DNA from: a bacterium
GTDB lineage: Bacteria > Elusimicrobiota > Elusimicrobia > Elusimicrobiales > UBA9959
Reading direction: 5' to 3'
Assembly: GCA_021845705.1 (NCBI GenBank)
Contig: JAJZVJ010000104.1
Location: forward strand, 1 to 7,567
DNA length: 7,567 bases
The notes below the pieces were generated by a model. It was not told the origin of the DNA and did no database searches. It saw only the letters and a list, made by a program, of their open reading frames with translations. Position numbers and translations under genes: made by a program. Shown here piece after piece: positions 1 to 4,981 of the stretch. Positions within the stretch are counted from its first letter, which is position 1. The number at the start of each line of letters is the position of its first letter.

Positions 1-40
1 GCCCTATAAAAATGAGTAAAGTAAGAATTTTTGTCCTCAT
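1..40 (-). CDS. N-terminal fragment of a divergent exported protein (partial)
   Basis: An ATG at 40-38 on the minus strand opens a frame that stays open to the window edge and reads MRTKILTLLIFIG. This is a basic n-region (R2, K4) followed by a run of hydrophobic residues, as at the start of a Sec signal peptide or lipoprotein signal. No Shine-Dalgarno lies upstream: the preceding bases are CTCTCCCT. A promoter with a perfect TTGACA at -35 puts the expected transcription start on the A of this ATG, so the mRNA would be leaderless. Only 13 codons are visible, so the product cannot be named. The call rests on the agreement between promoter and signal-like peptide. It is divergent from the mltA operon. 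Confidence 0.5.
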   Translation of the reverse strand, partial: MRTKILTLLIFIG

Positions 41-46
41 AGGGAG

Positions 47-75
47 AGTCTAGTAGAAATTCCGCCTTGTGTCAA
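47..75 (-). promoter_or_regulatory. Sigma70-type promoter, TTGACA-N17-TAGACT, for the divergent gene
   Basis: On the minus strand, TTGACA (75-70) matches the consensus at 6 of 6. It is followed by a 17-bp spacer and TAGACT (52-47), which matches TATAAT at 4 of 6. Six bases separate the -10 box from the ATG at 40, so the predicted start point coincides with the start codon. Confidence 0.6.
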
Positions 76-95
76 CACGGCTATTTTGGGATAAT
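67..95 (+). promoter_or_regulatory. Possible distal promoter, TTGTGT-N17-GATAAT
   Basis: TTGTGT (67-72) and GATAAT (90-95) are separated by exactly 17 bp and overlap the divergent promoter. If used, it would give mltA a leader of about 200 bases. That leader is very GC-rich and includes the 14-bp perfect palindrome CTGGCGGCCGCCAG at 217-230. The -35 match is only moderate, and nothing else from 96 to 276 is recognisable. Confidence 0.25.
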
Positions 96-276
96 TGAAG
101 CTGCCGCGCGGTCTTTTTCCCTATGGAAAAGCCGTTAGTGTATCCCAGGGCACTTGTGATGCCTGTTACCGGCCGGCCGCACCGCGCGCGCCCGCGCCGT
201 GCAAAGCCGGCGGGGACTGGCGGCCGCCAGCGACGGGACATTCCGCCGGGAACCGACGGGCCCGCTGTTTATACGT

Positions 277-293
277 TATAATCAACACGGGAG
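277..293 (+). promoter_or_regulatory. Consensus -10 box and ribosome-binding site of mltA
   Basis: TATAAT at 277-282 is a perfect -10 hexamer. No good -35 is seen (nearest CCGACG, 253-258, 18-bp spacer), so the promoter may need an activator. The predicted start is near 289, giving a leader of about 12 bases that begins with the Shine-Dalgarno GGGAG (289-293), 7 bases before the ATG at 301. This supports 301 as the start rather than the in-frame GTG at 199, which lies upstream of this promoter. Confidence 0.5.
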
Positions 294-300
294 ATATTTC

Positions 301-1581
301 ATGAAGAAAGTAACATTGGTCATGTTCGCGCTGGCGCTGGGAGGCTGCGCCACCGGCGCCCGCAAAGCCGGGCCCGGAGCCGCCTGCCCGCCCTGCCCCC
401 CGGTCATAGCCGTTGCCGTTTCAACGGCGGCGGCGCTCCCGTCCGCGCCGGTCATACTGGCGTCCACCGAAACCCTGCCTGTTTTTACGGACGGGGACGA
501 CCTGAAAAGCCTTATGAAAGCCGCCCTGCTTAACCGGTCTTATTTCCAGGGCCTTAAGGACGGCGTTCCGTCCTACACTTTCGGGACCCGCAAAATAACG
601 CCTAAAGTGCTGGCGGACTCCAACGAGGAATTCATTAAGATACTGGAATCCTCCCCCACCGCGCAGGACCTTGACCGGCAGGTGAAGGAAAAATTCGACA
701 TCTTCCAGCTGGCCGGGCGGGATTCCACCGGCACCGTGGTTTTCAGTTCCTACTATGAGCCCACGCTCGAGGCCAGCCTTAAGCCGACGCGTAAATACAA
801 ATATCCCATCTACGCCAAACCGGACGACCTTATTACCGTGAACCTTGAGGAGTTCAACGACAAATTCAAAGGCGAGAAGATCACCGGCCGCGTACAGAAA
901 GGCGCGCTGGTCCCCTACCTGGACCGCGAGCAGATAGACTTTGAAGGCGCGCTGGACGGCAAGGGCCTCGAGCTGGCCTGGTTCAAGGATAGGGCGGACA
1001 TAATGGACCTGCACATAGAGGGTTCGGGGCGCCTGGTGCTGCCCGACGGCCGCGTGATAAAGGCCAAGTTCGCCTCCACCAACAGCCTTAAGTTCAAGGG
1101 CTGGCTGAGCGCGCTGGTGGAAGCCGGCGCCCTGCCGCGCGAGGGCATAAGCCACGAGAAAGGCCAGCAATACCTGCTTGACCACCCGAAAGAAGAGCGG
1201 AAAATAATGAGCGCGAACAAGCGCTACACCTTCTTCAAACTGGAGCAGCCGGCGGACCCCGACGAAGGCCCGGCCGGAACCTACGGCCTGCCGCTTACCG
1301 GCTGGCGCTCGGTAGCCGTGGACAATTCCATAGTCCCCATGGGAACGCTGGCCTTCATGCGCGAGACCTCCCCGGACGTGGACGAGAACGGCAATATGCT
1401 GGGCCGCAAGCAGGACAGCCGCTTTGTTTTCTGCCAGGACACCGGCGGCGCCATAAAAGGCCCCGGCCGCGTTGACTTCTTCGCCGGCAACGGCAAAAAA
1501 GCCCGCACCTTCGCCTTCAAACTCTGGGACCCCGGCACCCTCCACCTGCTGGTGATTAAAGAGGGACAGGCTGCTTTTTAA
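301..1581 (+). CDS. mltA: MltA-family membrane-bound lytic murein transglycosylase (lipoprotein)
   Basis: A 426-residue outer-membrane-type lipoprotein. MltA enzymes cleave the MurNAc-GlcNAc bond of peptidoglycan and leave 1,6-anhydro-MurNAc ends. The first residues, MKKVTLVMFALALGGC, form a lipoprotein signal with Cys16 as the lipidated residue, followed by a Pro/Cys-rich linker containing CPPC (29-32). The MltA domain fills the middle; an example is the segment with YYEPTLEAS. The C-terminal 3D domain has VDNSIVPMGT and QDTGGAIKGPGRVDFFAG, with aspartates at 380 and 392; the family's catalytic aspartate lies in this domain. The length is slightly above the family's usual ~365. The start at 301 is chosen for its GGGAG site and lipobox; a GTG at 199 would bury the signal peptide. 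The stop codon directly touches the ATG of namZ. The last codons (GQAAF) lie inside a 17-bp repeat that occurs again 46 bp downstream. Confidence 0.92.
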   Translation: MKKVTLVMFALALGGCATGARKAGPGAACPPCPPVIAVAVSTAAALPSAPVILASTETLPVFTDGDDLKSLMKAALLNRSYFQGLKDGVPSYTFGTRKITPKVLADSNEEFIKILESSPTAQDLDRQVKEKFDIFQLAGRDSTGTVVFSSYYEPTLEASLKPTRKYKYPIYAKPDDLITVNLEEFNDKFKGEKITGRVQKGALVPYLDREQIDFEGALDGKGLELAWFKDRADIMDLHIEGSGRLVLPDGRVIKAKFASTNSLKFKGWLSALVEAGALPREGISHEKGQQYLLDHPKEERKIMSANKRYTFFKLEQPADPDEGPAGTYGLPLTGWRSVAVDNSIVPMGTLAFMRETSPDVDENGNMLGRKQDSRFVFCQDTGGAIKGPGRVDFFAGNGKKARTFAFKLWDPGTLHLLVIKEGQAAF

Positions 1582-1625
1582 ATGGCTATTCTCACTATGA
1601 AAAAAAAGGGGACAGGCTGCTTTTT
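1563..1625 (+). repeat. 17-bp direct repeat straddling the mltA/namZ junction
   Basis: GGGACAGGCTGCTTTTT occurs exactly at 1563-1579 and 1609-1625, offset by 46 bp. Because 46 is not a multiple of 3, the two copies are read in different frames: GQAAF ends MltA, and GTGCFF forms part of the NamZ signal peptide. The second copy sits in A8-GGGGACAGGCTGC-T5. From memory, GGGGAC-type units flanked by A and T runs resemble repeats associated with Y1/REP-family (RAYT) transposases in other GC-rich bacteria; no transposase is present here. Confidence 0.75.
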
Positions 1626-2814
1626 CCTTCTTAACGCGTTCTTTATAGCGCTCACCCCGGTCAAAGCGGCTAATTTGACCCTTACAGGCCTGGACGTGCT
1701 TGAACAGGACGGCTTTAAACAGTTGGCAGGCAAGCGAGTCGGCCTTATAACCAACCAGTCCTCGGTGGACATGAACGGCCTCAACGCCGTGGACGTGTTC
1801 AGCAAGGCCGGGAACTTCAAACTGGCGGCCATCTTCTCCCCGGAGCACGGCTTCCGCGGCACCGAAGAAGGCGGGGCCTATATAGCAAACTCTACGGACC
1901 CCGTGACCGGCGTCCCTGTCTACAGCCTTTACGGCAGGAACAAGCAGCGCCCGTCGCCGCAAATGCTGAAAGGCCTGGACATCCTGGTCTTCGACATACA
2001 GGATATCGGCGCGCGCTTTTACACCTACTTAACTACCATGGGCTACGCTATGGAGGAAGCCTCGAAAGCCGGCCTGCCTTTCATGGTGCTGGACCGGCCT
2101 AACCCTATAGGCGGACGGGTGGAAGGCCCGGTGCTGGACCAGGGGATCAGCTTTTTCACCGCTTATTTTCCCGTACCTGTGCGCCATGGCTTCACTGCCG
2201 GTGAAATGGCCCTCTTTCATAAAGCCGATCTTAAACTAAGCCTCGACCTTACGGTTATCCCCATGGAGAACTGGACCCGCGACCTGTTCTTTGACCAGAC
2301 AGGGGTGGTGTGGACCAATCCTTCGCCTAACATCAGGACGGTCGACGCTGAAGTGCTTTACCCCGGCCTGGGCTGCTTTGAAGCCTCCAACGTTTCCGTC
2401 GGGCGCGGTACGGACAGGCCTTTCCTCTGGTTCGGGGCGCCGTGGATGAAAGCCGCTAAAATAGCCGCGAAACTTTCAAAAGCCGGGCTTAAAGGCGTCA
2501 AATTCACCGTAATGGAACTTACCCCCTCCAAAGACCTCTACGAAGGCCGTCCCTGCGAAGGGATAAGCCTGGAAGTTACCGACAAATCCGCCGTGAGGGC
2601 GCTGGATATTTTCGTGAACGCCGCCTACCTGCTGAATAAATATAACGGTGGCGATTTCAGCCTCAACCCGATAGAGATCCGCAAGATGACCGGCTCCTCC
2701 GATCTTTACATTATGCTGCACGCGGGCGCGAAGTCCGGGGAAATAATAGCCGCTTTTGACAAAAACAACGCCGGTTTCAAGGCCGCTGCGGCCAAGTTCC
2801 TGCTTTACAAGTAA
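1582..2814 (+). CDS. namZ: NamZ-type exo-beta-N-acetylmuramidase (DUF1343/YbbC family, GH171)
   Basis: A 410-residue secreted enzyme. The family founder, Bacillus subtilis NamZ (YbbC), releases MurNAc from the non-reducing ends of peptidoglycan fragments, a step in cell-wall recycling. Family motifs are all present in order: VGLITNQSS (54-62), FSPEHGFRG (85-93, with the presumed catalytic Glu88), DIQDIGARFYTY, LDRPNPIGG, and SNVSVGRGTDRPF followed by GAPW. The N-terminus has a signal peptide: MKKK, then a hydrophobic stretch, with likely cleavage after VKA (27-29). There is no lipobox. The ATG at 1582 abuts the mltA stop (TAAATG), so translation is probably coupled; the only upstream purine motif is a weak AGG 11 bases away. 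An in-frame ATG at 1597 would also give a good signal peptide. Part of the signal-peptide coding sequence is the second copy of the 17-bp repeat. The substrate is inferred from the family. Confidence 0.9.
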   Translation: MAILTMKKKGTGCFFLLNAFFIALTPVKAANLTLTGLDVLEQDGFKQLAGKRVGLITNQSSVDMNGLNAVDVFSKAGNFKLAAIFSPEHGFRGTEEGGAYIANSTDPVTGVPVYSLYGRNKQRPSPQMLKGLDILVFDIQDIGARFYTYLTTMGYAMEEASKAGLPFMVLDRPNPIGGRVEGPVLDQGISFFTAYFPVPVRHGFTAGEMALFHKADLKLSLDLTVIPMENWTRDLFFDQTGVVWTNPSPNIRTVDAEVLYPGLGCFEASNVSVGRGTDRPFLWFGAPWMKAAKIAAKLSKAGLKGVKFTVMELTPSKDLYEGRPCEGISLEVTDKSAVRALDIFVNAAYLLNKYNGGDFSLNPIEIRKMTGSSDLYIMLHAGAKSGEIIAAFDKNNAGFKAAAAKFLLYK

Positions 2815-2832
2815 ACGCCAATTGTGTTAAAT
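2804..2832 (+). promoter_or_regulatory. Possible promoter for the response regulator, TTTACA-N17-TTAAAT
   Basis: TTTACA (2804-2809, 5 of 6 to consensus) overlaps the last codons of namZ. After 17 bp comes TTAAAT (2827-2832, 4 of 6), ending 8 bases before the ATG at 2841. There is no Shine-Dalgarno in the 26-bp gap, so an mRNA from here would be leaderless or nearly so. The 10-bp perfect palindrome ATCTATAGAT (2831-2840) overlaps the predicted start point. Confidence 0.4.
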
Positions 2833-2840
2833 CTATAGAT

Positions 2841-3212
2841 ATGGGGAACAAAATTCTTGTAGTTGACGATGATCCTGAAATCTCGAGCCTCGTGCAGTAC
2901 ACGCTCGAGTCGCTGGGCCACCAGGTAAAGATCTGCGACAACGGCCGGGAAGTGATGGACCTGCTCCGCTCCTATAAGCCCGAGCTGCTGGTCCTGGACG
3001 TGATGCTGCCCGGCATAGACGGCTACTCGCTGGCCACGCAGATCTCCGAGGACGCCGAGCTGGGCAAGCTGCCCATCGTGGTGCTTTCCGCGCTTGAACC
3101 CTCCCGCACCATGTTCCAGCGCTTCTCGCAGGTGGCCGCCTTCCTCACCAAGCCTTTCAACACCGACGATTTGATGGAAGCCGTTAAGAACGGCCTGGCG
3201 AAGAAACCGTAA
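2841..3212 (+). CDS. Single-domain response regulator (CheY-like receiver)
   Basis: A 123-residue cytoplasmic protein consisting only of a receiver domain. It would be phosphorylated by a histidine kinase and signal by protein-protein contact, as it has no DNA-binding or enzymatic output domain. The key residues are all present: the acidic pocket VVDDDP (Asp9-11), the phospho-acceptor Asp53 in LVLDVMLPGIDG, Ser83 in VVLSA at the switch Thr/Ser position, and Lys104 in LTKPF. No kinase or chemotaxis gene is in the window, so the partner is unknown. It follows namZ by 26 bp and is closed by a strong terminator. It may be cotranscribed with mltA-namZ or use its own promoter at 2804-2832. The start lacks a Shine-Dalgarno. 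Stand-alone receivers also act in phosphorelays, so a link to motility is not implied. Confidence 0.9.
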   Translation: MGNKILVVDDDPEISSLVQYTLESLGHQVKICDNGREVMDLLRSYKPELLVLDVMLPGIDGYSLATQISEDAELGKLPIVVLSALEPSRTMFQRFSQVAAFLTKPFNTDDLMEAVKNGLAKKP

Positions 3213-3220
3213 GTTCCTCC

Positions 3221-3269
3221 GAACAAACAAAAAAGGGAAGCCCAAAGCTTCCCTTTTTTTGTTTTGTTC
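3221..3269. terminator. Bidirectional intrinsic terminator
   Basis: The core is GGGAAGC (3235-3241), loop CCAAA, GCTTCCC (3247-3253). It is flanked by an A-run on the left (3229-3234) and a T-run on the right (3254-3260). The outer flanks GAACAAAC and GTTTTGTTC extend the complementarity. The A/T symmetry gives a U-tract in both directions, so it can end the response-regulator transcript on the plus strand and transcripts coming down from queG on the minus strand. Confidence 0.85.
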
Positions 3270-3316
3270 CGGAAAGTATAAGCAGGACGAGAAGTCGCTA
3301 GTATGGCAAAGTTATG

Positions 3317-3461
3317 GGACCGGCCGGGTGAGGAGTTGCCCATTCCGCCGCGCAGGAACCGTTGCGCGGTTCCCCCCAGCCGGGATAATAAGGCTGGGGC
3401 CCCCTTCCCCAAAGCGGCTCCAGGGCAACCCATCGCCCGGCCTTCTCCAGGACCGGCCGGG
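3317..3461. repeat. 12-bp direct repeat flanking the structured element
   Basis: GGACCGGCCGGG occurs at 3317-3328 and at 3450-3461, 133 bp apart. CCCGGCC at 3436-3442 can pair with the end of either copy, so two mutually exclusive foldings are possible. The copies could mark the ends of an inserted element, or provide alternative pairing in an RNA. Confidence 0.6.
3322..3442. ncRNA. Candidate structured RNA in the intergenic gap
   Basis: Five perfect stems fit one nested fold. The closing helix is P1 3322-3328/3436-3442 (GGCCGGG/CCCGGCC), P2 3335-3341/3423-3429 (GTTGCCC/GGGCAAC) and P3 3347-3351/3414-3418 (GCCGC/GCGGC). These are separated by nearly symmetric internal loops (6/6 and 5/4). 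Inside are two abutting hairpins: 3355-3361/3367-3373 (GGAACCG/CGGTTCC) and 3374-3381/3392-3399 (CCCCAGCC/GGCTGGGG), plus a 14-base single-stranded C/T tract (G-rich on the minus strand). The strand is undecided because all pairs are Watson-Crick. On the minus strand it would lie between queG and the bidirectional terminator. A closing stem, open bubble and small 3'-side hairpin recall 6S RNA, but it is shorter and the match is weak. Chance pairing in GC-rich DNA is possible. Confidence 0.35.
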
Positions 3462-3471
3462 AACGTTTAAA

Positions 3472-4335
3472 TTATTTTTTCAGGGTTTCGAAACCCGGGG
3501 CGACGGAACCGGGGGCTTTGTTCTGGGGGCAGGCTTCCTGGCAGAGGTCGCAGCCGTAGGCGAAGCCCTTGGTCCTTTCGTAGATCTCGGCGGGGATCCT
3601 CCACTTGGCCTGGGTGGTCCAGTAGGAGATACAGAGGCCGGCGTCCAGGCGGCCGCCCTTCAAAGCGCGCGTAGGGCAGGCCTTAACGCACTGGTCGCAG
3701 GCGCCGCAGGAATCCGCGGTGGGCGCGTCCGGGCTGAGGTCCAGGTTCAGCGCGAGGCCGCCCAGGAAGAAGTAGCTTCCCAGTTCACGGGACAGCAGCA
3801 GGGTATTCTTCCCCCGGAAACCCAGCCCGGCCAGCCTGCCAAGTTCCTTCTCCATCACGGGAGATGTGTCGCAGAAGATCTTCCCCTCCGCGGACTGGAA
3901 CTCTTTTCTTATGCCCTCCAGCATTGCCGCCATTTTCTCTTTCACGGTCAGGTGGTAGTCGCGGCAAAGAGCGTAGCGGGAGATCTTGGCCCCCGGCGCG
4001 GAAACCAGCCCGGGCTGGTTCGCCTCCCGGCCCGAAGCGGCAAGGAAAGCGGCCGGCTCACCGGCCTTGGCCAGTTCCGCCGCGTAATCCAGCCCCGGCT
4101 CCCAGTACCTGAAAGCGCAGATCAGAACGGAGCGCGCCTCGGCGTGCCATTTCTTGATGCTTTTTCTTTTAAGGGGGTCCCGTTTAAGGTACAAAAGCCC
4201 GTCGGGGATGATGGTTATGGCTTCCGAAAATCTTCTGAATTCGTCAAGGTCCGCGGCGCGCGCTATCCCGGCCGCTGAAGCCCCGCAGGCCAGCGCTATT
4301 TTTTTTACAGTCTCAGCCGCGCCCGGGTTCCGCAT
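3472..4335 (-). CDS. queG: Epoxyqueuosine reductase QueG (short form)
   Basis: A 287-residue cytoplasmic cobalamin- and iron-sulfur-dependent enzyme that reduces epoxyqueuosine to queuosine at the wobble base of tRNAs with GUN anticodons. Family motifs are RYALCRDYH (Asp126 at the presumed proton-donor position), CDTSPVMEKELGRLAGLGF and GKNTLLL. All eight [4Fe-4S] cysteines are present: C210, C213, C216 and C220 (CGACDQCVKACP), C235 (CISYW), and C262, C265 and C269 (CDLCQEACP). The C-terminal HEAT-like extension of longer homologues such as the ~380-residue Escherichia coli enzyme is absent. I chose the ATG at 4335 because AGGA stands 9 bases upstream and the N-terminus then fits the family; an in-frame GTG at 4356 has only AGGCGG upstream. 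It is the last gene of the nadC-birA-queG operon, 37 bp after birA. No other queuosine gene is in the window, so it may serve salvage or be supplied by genes elsewhere. Confidence 0.9.
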   Translation of the reverse strand: MRNPGAAETVKKIALACGASAAGIARAADLDEFRRFSEAITIIPDGLLYLKRDPLKRKSIKKWHAEARSVLICAFRYWEPGLDYAAELAKAGEPAAFLAASGREANQPGLVSAPGAKISRYALCRDYHLTVKEKMAAMLEGIRKEFQSAEGKIFCDTSPVMEKELGRLAGLGFRGKNTLLLSRELGSYFFLGGLALNLDLSPDAPTADSCGACDQCVKACPTRALKGGRLDAGLCISYWTTQAKWRIPAEIYERTKGFAYGCDLCQEACPQNKAPGSVAPGFETLKK

Positions 4336-4357
4336 AGACTCGCATCCTGTAACCACG

Positions 4358-4372
4358 ACCGCCTGAGGCGGT
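4358..4372 (-). other. Small hairpin between birA and queG
   Basis: CCGCC-TCA-GGCGG (4371-4359 on the minus strand), with one extra A-T pair, immediately follows the birA stop. There is no U-tract, so it is unlikely to terminate transcription. It could be a processing or stability element, and it would overlap the leader of the queG ATG or abut the GTG start. Confidence 0.4.
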
Positions 4373-4981
4373 TTAAGACTTGGCCTGGCTTGAGTATTCC
4401 CAGGCGGAATAGCGCAGCCAGAAGATCCTGAAAAATTCCGCCAGGAACTCTTCTCTGGAAACCTCGGCGCCTTTTATGGCTTTAACGCTTACGCCGGTCT
4501 CGAGCTTTACGGTGTTGTTAAGATTCACGCCCACCCCGAGCAGCAGCCAGTTGGTAGCCATGTTGGTAGAGGAAGACTCCGTAAGGATGCCGGAAATTTT
4601 AAGCCACTTGCGGCGGCGGGGGTGCCAGGCATAAACGTCGTTCGGCTTCTTTATGCGGGTCTTTACGCCGTAAAGCCCGGTCAAAGCTTCGGCTGCGACC
4701 TCGCCGGTGAGCACGCTCAGTTCCGACAGGAATTTTATCTCGGTCCGCGGCTTAAGCAGCAGGGTCATATAAAGGCCGCCCTTGCCGGATTCCCATTCGC
4801 GCCCCATGCGTCCCTTCCCTCCGGTCTGGGTCTCGGCCAGGACCAGGGTTTTTTCGGCGGTACCCTCAAGAGCGAGCTCCCGGGCCACGGCCTGGGTGGA
4901 ATCGACTTCTTCCAGGCAGACTATTTTGCTTATCCCCGGCAGGCCGTCAAGGTTCAGCTCCTCGCATTTACAGGTTTTCAT
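4373..4981 (-). CDS. birA: Biotin--[acetyl-CoA-carboxylase] ligase, catalytic domain only
   Basis: A 202-residue enzyme that makes biotinyl-AMP and transfers biotin to the carrier lysine of biotin-dependent carboxylases. Motifs in order: VDSTQAVA (26-33), the nucleotide/biotin loop GGKGRMGREW (54-63, canonical GRGRRGRxW), KKPNDVY (111-117, where most members have KWPND), KISGILTE (128-135, with the biotin-site Lys128) and GVGVNLNN. The N-terminal helix-turn-helix of bifunctional BirA repressors is absent, so it cannot repress biotin genes by that route. The C-terminal SH3-like cap also appears reduced (the E. coli protein is ~320 residues). About 10 extra residues (AWHPRRRKWL) lie between the PND and KISG motifs. 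Its ATG overlaps the nadC stop (ATGA, 4978-4981), a typical sign of translational coupling. The nadC-birA pairing is common in bacteria. Confidence 0.92.
   Translation of the reverse strand: MKTCKCEELNLDGLPGISKIVCLEEVDSTQAVARELALEGTAEKTLVLAETQTGGKGRMGREWESGKGGLYMTLLLKPRTEIKFLSELSVLTGEVAAEALTGLYGVKTRIKKPNDVYAWHPRRRKWLKISGILTESSSTNMATNWLLLGVGVNLNNTVKLETGVSVKAIKGAEVSREEFLAEFFRIFWLRYSAWEYSSQAKS

Noticed and set aside
199..300. Upstream GTG start for mltA (extra 34 residues)
   Set aside because: It lies before the TATAAT box, has no good ribosome-binding site and would destroy the lipoprotein signal that begins at 301.
95..304. 69-codon frame upstream of mltA
   Set aside because: It uses a TTG start without a Shine-Dalgarno, is rich in Arg, Ala and Pro from GC-rich DNA, and runs through the mltA -10 box and ribosome-binding site.
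421..1962. 513-codon open frame on the minus strand opposite mltA and namZ
   Set aside because: It is the complementary shadow of two genes with clear family motifs. Its translation is rich in Gly, Val, His and Arg without domains, and it has no ribosome-binding site.
3335..3442. HDV-like self-cleaving ribozyme on the minus strand
   Set aside because: GGCCGGG could pair with CCCGGCT (with a G-U closing pair), and GTTGCCC with GGGCAAC after a GGCGGAAT joiner, which recalls the HDV layout. But no P3 helix abuts the P1 3' strand, and the joiner before P2 is too long.
3483..3496. 14-bp palindrome GGGTTTCGAAACCC near the queG stop, as T-arm of a tRNA or a terminator
   Set aside because: It encodes GFET of QueG, no tRNA cloverleaf surrounds it, and no U-tract follows it on the minus strand.
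3259..4278. 339-codon open frame on the plus strand opposite queG
   Set aside because: It begins inside the terminator, crosses the structured gap, and is otherwise antisense to the well-supported queG. There are no recognisable motifs.
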